Assembly (NCBI RefSeq): GCF_000332235.1
Contig: NZ_CM001775.1
Span: forward strand, 2,014,230 to 2,078,229
From: Geminocystis herdmanii PCC 6308
GTDB lineage: Bacteria > Cyanobacteriota > Cyanobacteriia > Cyanobacteriales > Cyanobacteriaceae
Reading direction: 5' to 3'
DNA: 64,000 bases
This document shows, piece by piece, positions 40,709 through 49,262 of this stretch (position 1 is the stretch's first letter; each line of letters starts with the position of its first letter). The notes below the pieces were generated by a model, which was given only the letters and a program-made list of their open reading frames with translations, ran no database searches and was not told the origin of the DNA. The position numbers were made by a program, and so were the translations under genes.

Positions 40709-41785
40709 ATGACTGTTCAAATTATACTCAATGAACGCCATCGCAAAATTTTACAGGCAACCGTAAAACATTATATTGCGACTGCCGAGCCTGTTGGCTC
40801 AAAAACTTTAATCGATGAATATGATTTTAGCGTTAGTTCTGCTACTATTCGTAATGTGATGGGGAAGTTAGAAAAGGCTGGTTTTCTTTATCAACCTCAT
40901 ATTTCGGCGGGGAGAATCCCCTCTGATTCTGGTTATCGTGTTTATGTAGATCAATTAATTGATACTGAAAATACGATGAAATTTCCAGTCGATCGAATCA
41001 TAAATGATACCATAAAAACGGTTTCTGGTCGTTACGAAATTTTGTTTCAAAAAATCACTAATATTTTGGCAGATTTAAGTGGTTGTATTGCTTTAATTAC
41101 TTTGCCTCAAATTGCTAGTAATATTCTTCATCATTTGCAACTGGTTCGATTAGCTAATGATCAAATAATGTTAGTCATGGTAATTGACAATTATCAAACG
41201 GAATCTATTTTACTTGATAGTCAACAATTAAAGATACCCCATGATGATGATTGTCAGGAAATGATCGATCGAGAGTTAGAAATATTATCTAATTTTTTGA
41301 ACCACAAATTAAAGGGAAAATCTTTGACAGAAATCAGTAGTTTAGATTGGAGTGAATTAAGTAATGATTTTTTAGTTTATGCTGATTTTATTAATAATTT
41401 ATTAAATAAAATTAAAGCTAATTATCGTTTATCTAACAATACAACTATTTTGACTCAAGGATTATCAAAATTAGTACAACAACCTGAGTTTGCTCATATA
41501 GAACAAATAAAGATTTTACTAAAATTGATTGAAAAAGAACAAGATCAGCTTTTTCCTTTAGTTTTTAATACTCAAGAAAATCAATTATGTCAAAAGGTAA
41601 AAATTTCGATCGGCTCTGAAAACCCCTTAGAATCGATGCAATTTTGTAGTTTAATTTCTGCCTATTATTATCAAGGGGAATATCCTGCAGGAAGTGTCGG
41701 TATTATTGGACCTACTCGCATCGCCTATGAATATGCGATCGCACTGGTAGAATCCACCGCCGATTATCTATCAAAACAACTGTAA
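40709..41785 (+). CDS. hrcA: Heat-inducible transcription repressor HrcA
   Basis: 358-residue repressor that binds CIRCE operators of groESL in cyanobacteria. The N-terminal winged helix is ILQATVKHYIATAEPVGSKTLIDEYDFSVSSATIRNVMGKLE, followed by QPHISAGRIPSDSGYRVYVD; the GAF-like regulatory domain ends with GSVGIIGPTRIAYEYAI. Its operator is not found near dnaK in this window. Start ATG 40709. Confidence 0.96.
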   Translation: MTVQIILNERHRKILQATVKHYIATAEPVGSKTLIDEYDFSVSSATIRNVMGKLEKAGFLYQPHISAGRIPSDSGYRVYVDQLIDTENTMKFPVDRIINDTIKTVSGRYEILFQKITNILADLSGCIALITLPQIASNILHHLQLVRLANDQIMLVMVIDNYQTESILLDSQQLKIPHDDDCQEMIDRELEILSNFLNHKLKGKSLTEISSLDWSELSNDFLVYADFINNLLNKIKANYRLSNNTTILTQGLSKLVQQPEFAHIEQIKILLKLIEKEQDQLFPLVFNTQENQLCQKVKISIGSENPLESMQFCSLISAYYYQGEYPAGSVGIIGPTRIAYEYAIALVESTADYLSKQL

Positions 41786-41947
41786 AAAAAATCCTGAAAA
41801 TAATTTTACTTTGCTCGATCGTTTTTGGGTGTATATTAGTGATCAATCAGCAAATCCTTGGTCAAATAAATAGTCATTTATTTATTAATAAATAAAGCAA
41901 AAAATAATCTAATATAATTTTAAAACTATTATCAATAAAATAAAAAA

Positions 41948-42736
41948 ATGTTATTGGGAATTATTTTGATAATTATCGGAATTGTACTTTTTATTATTCG
42001 ACAAATTCAAGCCAAAGAATTACTAAGTTTACAATCCGCTAGACAAACAAATATCGAGGAATTAATTAGTACAGCTAACTCTATTAGTCAGGAAATAGGT
42101 GGAGGAGATTGGCGAGATTATGTCAAAATATGGGGAAAAATAACCGTCAATAAACCTATATTATCAGAACTTAAACAAGAACCCTGTGTTTATTATAAAA
42201 TGAAAGTACAACGGGAATATGAGGAAAAAGAAATCACCTCTGATAGTAAAGGTAATCGACAAGAAAGAATGGTAAAAAAAACTGAAACTATTTCCGAAAA
42301 TGTTCGATCGATCCCTTTTTTTTTAGAAGATAAAACTGGTAGAATTATAGTTAATCCTGAAGAAGGAAAAATCGACACTATTAAAATTTTAGATGAATTT
42401 CGCAACGAATCCAGCGAAGGAGGAATGTTGCAATTTGGTAACTTTTCTTTGATGTTAAATAATAATTTTTTAAACAGTAGTCGGCGTATATTCGGTTATC
42501 GTTATAAAGAATCAATTTTACCCATAGACAGAGAAATATTAGTCATCGGACAAGTTAGTGATGAAACAGGAGATTTAAGGATACATAAACCCTCGAATAA
42601 TCAAGAAAAATTCATGATTTCCCTCAAAACTAATGAGGCTTTAATTCACAGTTACGGGCAAAATCAACAAAACTTATTTTATGGTTTTATTAGCTGTATT
42701 GTTATTGGTATTGTTATAATTTTTATCTCAATGTAA
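41948..42736 (+). CDS. GIDE-domain membrane protein (annotated as E3 ubiquitin ligase-like in this family)
   Basis: 262 residues with a helix at each end (about 2-19 and 240-261) around a GIDE domain: EQEPCVYYKMKVQREYEE, IPFFLEDKTGRIIVNPEEGKID, YRYKESILPIDREILVIGQV. In eukaryotic MUL1 this domain lies in the mitochondrial intermembrane space; the bacterial versions lack the RING finger, and so does this one. The function is unknown, probably envelope stress or lipid-related. Single gene. Confidence 0.8.
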   Translation: MLLGIILIIIGIVLFIIRQIQAKELLSLQSARQTNIEELISTANSISQEIGGGDWRDYVKIWGKITVNKPILSELKQEPCVYYKMKVQREYEEKEITSDSKGNRQERMVKKTETISENVRSIPFFLEDKTGRIIVNPEEGKIDTIKILDEFRNESSEGGMLQFGNFSLMLNNNFLNSSRRIFGYRYKESILPIDREILVIGQVSDETGDLRIHKPSNNQEKFMISLKTNEALIHSYGQNQQNLFYGFISCIVIGIVIIFISM

Positions 42737-42776
42737 TATAGTTAAAAATTATTGATTAATACTAAAAATTATCACT

Positions 42777-42797
42777 CTTCCCTAGATTTTCACTTTT
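42777..42797 (+). promoter_or_regulatory. Shared 21-bp upstream element, copy 1
   Basis: CTTCCCTAGATTTTCACTTT plus T, 51 bp before ATG 42849. Exactly the same 21 bases stand at 45854-45874, 45 bp before ATG 45920; a looser similarity (ATTATCA) continues about 15 bp downstream of each. The two genes flank a two-component system, which suggests an operator of the response regulator encoded between them. Confidence 0.6.
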
Positions 42798-42848
42798 CTT
42801 CTTTAAACTGAGATTATCAGACAATTAAACTATAAGAGGTTAAAATCC

Positions 42849-43346
42849 ATGAGTCAACATTCTTCATCTATTTCTGAGATTTTGGGGACTGTAGGAGCAA
42901 TTTTCGATGATAATAAGTTTATCCTAGAAACAGACAATGGTCAAATTTCGATCGAAGCCGATATAAGAGATTATCTAGCCTTAAATTTAACCTCTGGAGA
43001 AAGAGTAACAGTAAGAGGAAGTTACGATGACAACGATTTCGAGGCGGTGTCAATTATTCGTGAAGATGGTTCTCCAGTACTAACAGCAGATATTTTGGAA
43101 AATGATCCCTATGATGATCATAGCAACGATTTAGATGATAATTACCATGACAATAGCAACGATTTAGATGATAATTACCATGACAATAGCAATAATTTAG
43201 ATGATAATTACTATGATAATAGCAATAATTTAGATGATAATTACCATGATAATAGTAATAATTTAGATGATAATTTTGGAGATGATCTTTTTGGACTAAA
43301 TAACAATACAAAGGTACGAAATTATATGCACAAAAATATAATCTAA
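42849..43346 (+). CDS. OB-fold-like protein with Asp/His/Asn-rich tandem repeat tail
   Basis: 165 residues, no signal peptide. Residues 8-75 (EILGTVGAIFDDNKFILETD...ISIEADIRDYLAL...GERVTVRGSYDDNDFEAVSII) look like a bacterial OB-fold (BOF/YgiW-like). Residues about 90-145 are five tandem copies of an 11-residue unit N(D/N)LDDNYHDNS encoded by 33-bp DNA repeats; the dense Asp and His side chains could bind Ca2+ or transition metals. The gene precedes an OmpR-type regulator-kinase pair by 111 bp and carries the shared 21-bp upstream element. OB-fold genes next to QseBC-like systems are known in proteobacteria. Confidence 0.6.
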   Translation: MSQHSSSISEILGTVGAIFDDNKFILETDNGQISIEADIRDYLALNLTSGERVTVRGSYDDNDFEAVSIIREDGSPVLTADILENDPYDDHSNDLDDNYHDNSNDLDDNYHDNSNNLDDNYYDNSNNLDDNYHDNSNNLDDNFGDDLFGLNNNTKVRNYMHKNII

Positions 43347-43457
43347 ATATTTATAATAAATATTTAAACAAACTAGATATAATCTTCCTTTGAAATTAAA
43401 AATGCAAACTTAATAGCTAAAGTTAGTTATCTTTATAACTAAATTCTTCAAAAATTT

Positions 43458-44141
43458 ATGAAAATATTAATCGTAGAAGATGATCTCAGAATTGCTCAGA
43501 ATTTAGCTGAATTTCTGGGAAAAAAACACTATATTATAGAAATAGCTTATGATGGAGAAACTGGTTATGATTTAGCTCAAATGGGTAATTATGATTTGAT
43601 TATTCTTGATTTAACTTTACCGAAAATGGATGGTATTACTATTTGTCAAAAATTAAGAAAAAATAAATGTCAGTCATTAATTCTCATGTTAACGGCAAGA
43701 GACACTAATTTAGATCAAGTTACTGGTTTAGATGCTGGAGCGGATGACTATATTATTAAACCTTTTGATTTACAATTATTATTAGCAAGAATCAGGGCTT
43801 TATCAAGAAGAAATAGTCCCCATTTAACTTCTATTAAAACTTGGGAAGACTTGACTTTAGATACTAATAAATATGAAGTAAAATATCAAGATAAATTAGT
43901 TAATTTAAGTCCGAAAGAATATCAATTATTAGAACTATTTTTAATAAATTGCGATCGAACCCTTACTAAAGAAATAATTATAGATCAACTATGGTCAATG
44001 GAAGAAATACCTCAAGAAGAAACAGTAAAAGCCCATATTAAAGGAATTAGAAAAAAACTTAAATTAGCAGGATTACAAACTAACATTATAGAAAATATTT
44101 ACGGTATTGGCTATCGTTTAAATTCCTATGTTTCCTCATAA
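43458..44141 (+). CDS. OmpR/RppA-type response regulator
   Basis: 227 residues. The receiver domain has the acidic pair in VEDDLRIA, the phospho-Asp in LIILDLTLPKMDG, Thr in LMLTARD and Lys in IIKPFDL. A C-terminal OmpR winged helix follows (NLSPKEYQLLELFLINCDRTLTKEIII...VKAHIKGIRKKL). The stop overlaps the kinase gene start by 14 bp, so the two are translationally coupled. The likely target is the 21-bp element present before the two flanking genes. Confidence 0.93.
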   Translation: MKILIVEDDLRIAQNLAEFLGKKHYIIEIAYDGETGYDLAQMGNYDLIILDLTLPKMDGITICQKLRKNKCQSLILMLTARDTNLDQVTGLDAGADDYIIKPFDLQLLLARIRALSRRNSPHLTSIKTWEDLTLDTNKYEVKYQDKLVNLSPKEYQLLELFLINCDRTLTKEIIIDQLWSMEEIPQEETVKAHIKGIRKKLKLAGLQTNIIENIYGIGYRLNSYVSS

Positions 44142-45471
44142 ATTTCAACAAATAAAATCACAATTAATGTTATCTTATCTAGGGATAATGATAGCAATTT
44201 TAGGTTCGACAAGTTTAATTATTTATGAAATTATCTCCCATAATTTATTCCGACAATTTGAAAATAATGCTCTAAAAACGGCAACAAATGCAGGATTAAT
44301 TTTAGATTTAGTCAAACATGAACATGAGGAATATTTTAAACCTAATGATTTCAACCTAACATTAAAAGATTTAATTAATAGAAGTGAAGCAAATATAAAT
44401 ATTGCTAACAATAATGTATATAAAAATAATCCTTATTTTTTTGGTAATCAAGATATATCAATACAATGGTTAAATGAAGAAAAAAAAGTTTTAGTAAAAG
44501 AAGGTAATTTAATCATACAATGGGAAGAATTTTCTCCTAGTAAAATAAACAAATATTATGACTATCAAAATAACTTATTTTCCCTTATTTTACCGATCAA
44601 AAACCATAAAAATGATCAACTAATTGGCTATATAAAAATTATAGAATCAACAGGTTTTCTCAAAAATAATTTATTTTGGTTGAAAATCAGTCTAATTTTA
44701 GGGGGCGGATTCGCCTTAATCTTAACCACTGGTGGGGCATTTTTACTGACAAAACAATCATTACAACCAATTATTGCCAGTTTTCAAGAATTAAAACAAT
44801 TTACCGCCGATGCTTCCCACGAATTACGCACCCCTTTAACGGTGATTAAAACTTCTGCTGACTTAGTTTTAAATAACCATGAGGAAATAAGTCAAGATAA
44901 TCTCCATAAAATCAAAACCATCGTTTCTGCTACAGAAGAAATGAATATTTTAGTTAATGATTTACTATTATTGGCGAGAATGGATAAAGAAATCACAGAG
45001 AAGGAAAAATTCTTTATTAAACTTCCCCTTGATGAGATTTGTGAGGATTTATTCGACTTACTGGAAGTACAAGCACAATCGAGTCAGATAACTTTAAAAT
45101 GTGATTTAACGCCAAATTTATGGATTAAAGGTAATGCTTCCCATGTACAAAGACTTTTAACAAATATTCTTAGCAATGCTTTACAATACACCCCAAAAAA
45201 GGGCAAAGTAATTTTCACCTTAAAAAAAGAATTACATTGGGCAATTATAACTGTCGAAGATACAGGTATCGGTATCAATTCTCAAGAGTTGAAAAATATC
45301 TTTCATCGTTTCTGGCGAGGAGAAGGAGGAAGAAGTCACAGAAAAGAAGGTAGTGGTTTAGGTTTAGCCATCGCAGAAAAAATTGCCATTCATCATGGTG
45401 GCAAAATCACCGTAGAAAGTGTTTTATCTCAAGGTAGCACTTTCCGAATTTATTTACCGATAATTGGGTGA
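44128..45471 (+). CDS. Membrane sensor histidine kinase, partner of the 43458 regulator
   Basis: 447 residues. Helices at about 11-35 and 186-212 enclose a periplasmic region of about 150 residues rich in Asn and Lys, with no domain I can name. The H-box is FTADASHELRTPLTVIKTSADL, with HATPase boxes NILSNALQYTP, DTGIGINS and GSGLGLAIAEKIA. It is coupled to the response regulator by a 14-bp overlap and is a close relative of the orphan kinase at 3047-4393 in layout and H-box. Confidence 0.92.
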   Translation: MFPHKFQQIKSQLMLSYLGIMIAILGSTSLIIYEIISHNLFRQFENNALKTATNAGLILDLVKHEHEEYFKPNDFNLTLKDLINRSEANINIANNNVYKNNPYFFGNQDISIQWLNEEKKVLVKEGNLIIQWEEFSPSKINKYYDYQNNLFSLILPIKNHKNDQLIGYIKIIESTGFLKNNLFWLKISLILGGGFALILTTGGAFLLTKQSLQPIIASFQELKQFTADASHELRTPLTVIKTSADLVLNNHEEISQDNLHKIKTIVSATEEMNILVNDLLLLARMDKEITEKEKFFIKLPLDEICEDLFDLLEVQAQSSQITLKCDLTPNLWIKGNASHVQRLLTNILSNALQYTPKKGKVIFTLKKELHWAIITVEDTGIGINSQELKNIFHRFWRGEGGRSHRKEGSGLGLAIAEKIAIHHGGKITVESVLSQGSTFRIYLPIIG

Positions 45472-45555
45472 ACTATCTACACTGAATCAAAGATTACAGT
45501 CTCGGCTTCCTACCCAATCAATTGCCAATATAGTTAGACTATATTAGTCTTACAT

Positions 45556-45815
45556 CGAGGCGATAGGCTTTGCCCCTCGTCCCAAAGGTCGTTTACACGG
45601 TATCATAGAGTTATATTTAGGGTCTGCTGAAAAAATATGAGGCAAACCCTATTTATGTATATGGCTTGGTTATCACCATTATCCGCCCGTGTGCGGTTGT
45701 TCTTGTATTATCATAATTTTCCAAATTATGACAAAATAGAACGTTTATTTTATTGCTTGAGATACTTCCCACACCGAAACGTTTTTGTTTGGGAGAGTGT
45801 TTAGGGTGTGGGGAA
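45556..45815. other. Structured intergenic region with five successive hairpins
   Basis: Within the 448-bp gap 45472-45919, hairpins can be drawn at 45556-45579 (CGAGG...CCTCG), 45619-45650 (AGGGTCTGC...GGCAAACCCT), 45683-45696 (CCGC...GCGG), 45699-45742 (GTTCT...AGAAC with an inner CATAATTTT/AATTATG) and 45766-45815 (TTCCCACACC...GGTGTGGGGAA). Local GC content is above its surroundings and there is no open frame. It could be a non-coding RNA or the end region of a degraded insertion sequence; I cannot tell which. Confidence 0.45.
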
Positions 45816-45853
45816 ACCTCTCTCGACATTTAAGCTAATATCAAAATTATTTT

Positions 45854-45874
45854 CTTCCCTAGATTTTCACTTTT
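45854..45874 (+). promoter_or_regulatory. Shared 21-bp upstream element, copy 2
   Basis: Identical over 21 bases to 42777-42797, 45 bp upstream of the PepSY-type gene. A -10-like TATATTAT lies about 10 bp further on, so the element would sit over the -35 region, a usual position for OmpR-family activators. Confidence 0.6.
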
Positions 45875-45919
45875 GTTTTTTATACTCTATATTATCAAGT
45901 TTAAAATAGGTATTGAATA

Positions 45920-46207
45920 ATGGATAGTAGAGACTTTCGTAAATTACATCGCAAAATTGCCCCAATCGTTTTTTTACCCTTATTTATTACGGCTTTTACG
46001 GGAATTTTATATAGAGTTGCAAGAAGTTGGTTTGGTGCATCTGATGAAATTGGGGATATGATTATGTTTATTCATCAGGGAACATATTTAGGCAAAGATT
46101 TAAGGGTTTTTTATGTGATTCTTAATGGTTTGGGTTTGACTGCTATGGTAGTTAGTGGTATTGTTATGTCTGGTATTTTCTTTAGTCGTCGTAAAACTTC
46201 TGAATAA
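45920..46207 (+). CDS. Small PepSY-associated transmembrane protein
   Basis: 95 residues with two or three membrane helices. FRKLHRKIAPIVFLPLFITAFTGILYRV is the typical first helix of PepSY-TM proteins and VILNGLGLTAMVVSGIVMSG the last; a HQGTYLGKDLRV segment is between them. Larger PepSY-TM proteins occur with iron/copper uptake and two-component systems. It has the shared 21-bp upstream element, which suggests common control with the 42849 gene by the regulator between them. Confidence 0.75.
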   Translation: MDSRDFRKLHRKIAPIVFLPLFITAFTGILYRVARSWFGASDEIGDMIMFIHQGTYLGKDLRVFYVILNGLGLTAMVVSGIVMSGIFFSRRKTSE

Positions 46208-46447
46208 TCACCATGTGTGAATTATAACTTTATTCATGACAAGAAGTAATAAGCAATAAATAACGAGTAATGAGTACAATAATTGAGATTTAAACTATTA
46301 AAATTGATTTGTTGTTATTATTTATTAAATTTAATTCCCTTGTCTTATTTACTTTTTCTCCTTCAAAACTCTCAATTATAGATTAATTTCATATATTGAA
46401 ATATGAGTAAGATATAATGAAATAAGTAAAAAATTTCAGAAAAAAAT

Positions 46448-47182
46448 ATGACAACGACGGCGGATGATGTGTGGCAATTGTTAGCAGAGTTAGCAACTGC
46501 TCAAAAAGAAACAGAAAGACGATTTCAAGAAACCGATCGAATTTTGAAAGAACAATCCTTAGAAACAGAAAGACGATTTCAAGAAACCGATCGAATTTTG
46601 AAAGAACAATCCTTAGAAACAGATAGACGTTTACAAGAAACCGATCGAATTTTGAAAGAGCAATCCTTAGAAACAGATAGACGTTTACAGGAAACCGATC
46701 GAATTTTGAAAGAGCAATCACAAAAAACCGATCGACAAATCAAACAAGTAAATCAACAGTTAGGTAAACTGGGTAATCGTTTAGGAGAATTTGTGGAATG
46801 GCAAGTACGCCCGGCGGCGGTACGTTTATTTAGAGAGCGTGGGGTTGATGTTCATGAGTTACAATCAGATGTATCGGTTAAAAGAATCGATGGTGGTTTA
46901 GAAATTGATTTATTGGTGGTGAATGAGACGGAAGTTGTCTTAGTGGAAGTAAAGAGTAAATTAACTCAACCAGATGTGGATGAACATTTGGAGCGTTTAG
47001 AGAAGTTTAAACAATTGATGCCAAGGTATCAAAACATGAAGGCATTAGGTGCAGTAGCGGCGATGGTAGTTACCGATGAGGTGGCAAATTATGCCTATAG
47101 TCACGGGTTATTTGTTCTCGCACAATCAGGGGAAAGTATGGTTATTCTTAATTCTTTTGAGTTTCAGCCCAAAACTTGGTAA
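46448..47182 (+). CDS. Coiled-coil protein with C-terminal PD-(D/E)XK nuclease-like domain (DUF3782-like)
   Basis: 244 residues. Residues 25-96 are four near-perfect copies of an 18-residue coiled-coil unit (ETDRRLQETDRILKEQSL) encoded by 54-bp DNA repeats, each containing a CGATCG site. After a spacer (GKLGNRLGEFVEWQVRPAA), the C-terminal domain shows the nuclease-like core GGLEIDLLVVNETEVVLVEVKSK (Asp and Glu-x-Lys). Proteins of this type are very numerous in cyanobacteria and their role is unknown; a function on nucleic acid is an inference from the fold. The repeat number is likely to vary between strains. Confidence 0.8.
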   Translation: MTTTADDVWQLLAELATAQKETERRFQETDRILKEQSLETERRFQETDRILKEQSLETDRRLQETDRILKEQSLETDRRLQETDRILKEQSQKTDRQIKQVNQQLGKLGNRLGEFVEWQVRPAAVRLFRERGVDVHELQSDVSVKRIDGGLEIDLLVVNETEVVLVEVKSKLTQPDVDEHLERLEKFKQLMPRYQNMKALGAVAAMVVTDEVANYAYSHGLFVLAQSGESMVILNSFEFQPKTW

Positions 47183-47289
47183 GACAGAGTTCGATCGAGC
47201 ATAAATTGTCTTCAAAGAGAATATTTTGTTCAGTTTTCATAATCATAAAATTCCTCAATATACTGATTTTATTATTACTTAAATGATGA

Positions 47290-47989
47290 TTAATTTAAAT
47301 AATTATTTATCAAGTACGATCGAAAAATAGAAGATAATTTAAAGACAATTTTTTGTTCTATAATTTTCTCTAATAAATATCTATTTTGTAAAGACTCTAA
47401 AGCATTAATTAAATTTGTTGACGACAAATCCAAACTTGTTTTTAATTCTTCTCTGGATAAAAGTTTTTCTGAATTACAGAATACCAATACAATTTCTTGT
47501 TCTTTTGGGGATAATCTATTAAACAATAACTGTAATTTTATTTCTATCTCTTTAGTAATAATCAATTCTTTTTCTGCTAAAAACTCTCTGACAAAACCAT
47601 CAAAAATATTATTAATACAATAAATTATATTCTGTAAATAAAATGGATTTCCCTCATATAAAGTCAGTAAATTTAACCAGCTATCTTCATCTTTTAAACC
47701 CATATTTTTCAAAAAATTTATATCCTTTAAACCTGATAACTCTAAACATTTAATCGGGTATAAATTACAGTCCAAATACTTCATCTCTTGACATTTTTCT
47801 TGACTGATTAAAATAGCATGACTTTGATGATCAGTTTCCATGATTCTCTTGAAAAAATTTTGATAATCTTGGTATTGTGGTTGACATTGTCCTGCTAGTT
47901 GATTGGGAATAAATAAATTTTCTAATTCATCAAAAATAAGTAAACATTTTCTAGCTCTTAACAGTTCAAATAATTGATTTAATTTATTA
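47290..47989 (-). pseudogene. Remnant of an NB-ARC ATPase gene abutting IS630
   Basis: Open frame whose first codons (up to 48006) come from the IS630 end. The host part begins YNKLNQLFELL and includes Walker B (CLLIFDELENLF), the sensor and GxP region (ILISQEK, YEGNPFYLQNI) and the winged-helix region (LFNRLSPKEQEIVLVFCN), as in cyanobacterial NB-ARC/WD40 proteins. The N-terminal half with Walker A and any C-terminal WD40 repeats are missing, and sequence beyond the insertion does not continue the frame (a stop follows), so the gene is dead. Confidence 0.7.
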
Positions 47990-49081
47990 TAGCAATAAGG
48001 AATCATTTGTGAGAAAATACTAAAAACAATTAGTAAGAAAAATTGTGAAAGAATTAGACCAGTTTATCGAATCAAATCCAGATTCTAGAGAATTAAAAAG
48101 GGCATTAGCAGTCAGAATGACCCTTCAAGGTTATTCACATCGGGCAATCAAGAAAATTCTCCAGGTCTGTTCAGGATTTATTAGTAAATGGAAAGAACAA
48201 TATATTATTCATGGCATAGAAGCACTCAAATTAGGATATAAAGGTTCGGTGGGATATTTGAGTAAAGAGGAAAAAACAGAACTGTTTCAATGGCTAAACA
48301 GTCAAGAAAGTTTGACCTTAGGGGAATTAGAATATTATATAGCCCAAAAGTACGGAGTAACTTATCAGGCAAAATCAAGCTATTATGATCTATTAGATGA
48401 AGGACAAATATCATGGAAAAAATCCCAAAAGAAAAATCCACAAAAAAATCAAGATTTAGTGGATAAAAAAAAAGAAGAAATAAAGGAATATATCGAGAAA
48501 AATAAAGAAAAAATAGAGTTGGGGAACTTAAAAATATTTTTTGTGGATGAATGTCACTTATTATGGGGTGATATTTGTGGATATGTTTGGGGGAAAAAAG
48601 CAGAGAGAATAGAAGTGCCAATTAGAAATGAAAAAGAGAGACAAACTTATTATGGGGGAGTAAACTATAGAACAGGACAGGTATTTATTAAGGATTATGA
48701 AGTAGGCAATACAGAAAATACAATAAACTTTATAAAATACTTAATATCAAAAAATAAGGATAGTCAAATAGTAATAATTTGGGATGGAGCAAAATATCAT
48801 ATAAGTAAAGAATTAAAGGAGTATTTAGGAAAAATAAATGAGGGAAAAGAACAAGAAGACTGGTTGGTAAAATGTATAAAATTAGCACCAAATGCACCGG
48901 AACAAAATCCCATAGAAGATGTCTGGTTACAGGGAAAAGAAATATTAAGAAAATACTGGAATATGTGCAAAACCTTCAAAATAGTAAAGTGGTTATTTGA
49001 ATGGGCAATTAAAGAACATATATTCAGTTTTCCCAAACTATCAATGTATGCTTCTTTCTCATGAATCATTCCTGATTGCTA
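47990..49081 (+). mobile_element. IS630-family insertion sequence, apparently complete
   Basis: About 1.09 kb. Ends are imperfect inverted repeats of about 28 bp: TAGCAATAAGGAATCATTTG at the left against the complement of AATCATTCCTGATTGCTA at the right. A TA dinucleotide flanks both sides (47988-47989 and 49082-49083), the normal IS630/Tc1 target duplication. It carries a single full-length transposase. Confidence 0.85.
48045..49064 (+). CDS. IS630-family transposase
   Basis: 339 residues starting at GTG 48045. The N-terminal paired HTH region (YSHRAIKKILQVCSGFISKWKEQY) is followed by the DDE catalytic domain: FVDECHLLWG (D), VIIWDGAKYH (D), APNAPEQNPIEDVW (E). Cut-and-paste transposition into TA. 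All three acidic residues are present and there is no frameshift, so the element may be active. Confidence 0.93.
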   Translation: MKELDQFIESNPDSRELKRALAVRMTLQGYSHRAIKKILQVCSGFISKWKEQYIIHGIEALKLGYKGSVGYLSKEEKTELFQWLNSQESLTLGELEYYIAQKYGVTYQAKSSYYDLLDEGQISWKKSQKKNPQKNQDLVDKKKEEIKEYIEKNKEKIELGNLKIFFVDECHLLWGDICGYVWGKKAERIEVPIRNEKERQTYYGGVNYRTGQVFIKDYEVGNTENTINFIKYLISKNKDSQIVIIWDGAKYHISKELKEYLGKINEGKEQEDWLVKCIKLAPNAPEQNPIEDVWLQGKEILRKYWNMCKTFKIVKWLFEWAIKEHIFSFPKLSMYASFS

Positions 49082-49083
49082 TA

Positions 49084-49211
49084 GTAAAATAAAACCGCAG
49101 TTAGTTCCCATTCAAGGCTTTAAATTTATTAACTTTGAGATATTTATTTGGGTGGAAAAACCAGAAAAGAGGAGAAATGGGGAAGAAGAAATGTTTGATT
49201 CGGATTATTAA
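49084..49211 (+). other. Possible 3' fragment of a lost gene next to IS630
   Basis: An open frame entering from the IS630 end reads KIKPQLVPIQGFKFINFEIF and ends EEEMFDSDY at TAA 49209-49211. It has no start of its own and I do not recognise it. It may be the tail of a gene truncated together with the NB-ARC remnant. Confidence 0.3.
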
Positions 49212-49262
49212 TTTGACAATTTAATTGGCATTTGTAAGTTAATTCACACCCCCCGAATATGA

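Noticed and set aside
43105-43285. CRISPR-like repeats
   Set aside because: They are 33-bp in-frame coding repeats with no spacers.
45472-45919. tRNA or other standard RNA gene
   Set aside because: Hairpins are present but no cloverleaf, no T-loop GGTTCGA-type motif, and no match to tmRNA, 6S or RNase P RNA that I can recognise.
46389-46721. Minus-strand open frame with repeated ALSKFDRFL units
   Set aside because: It is the antisense shadow of the 54-bp coding repeats of the plus-strand gene.
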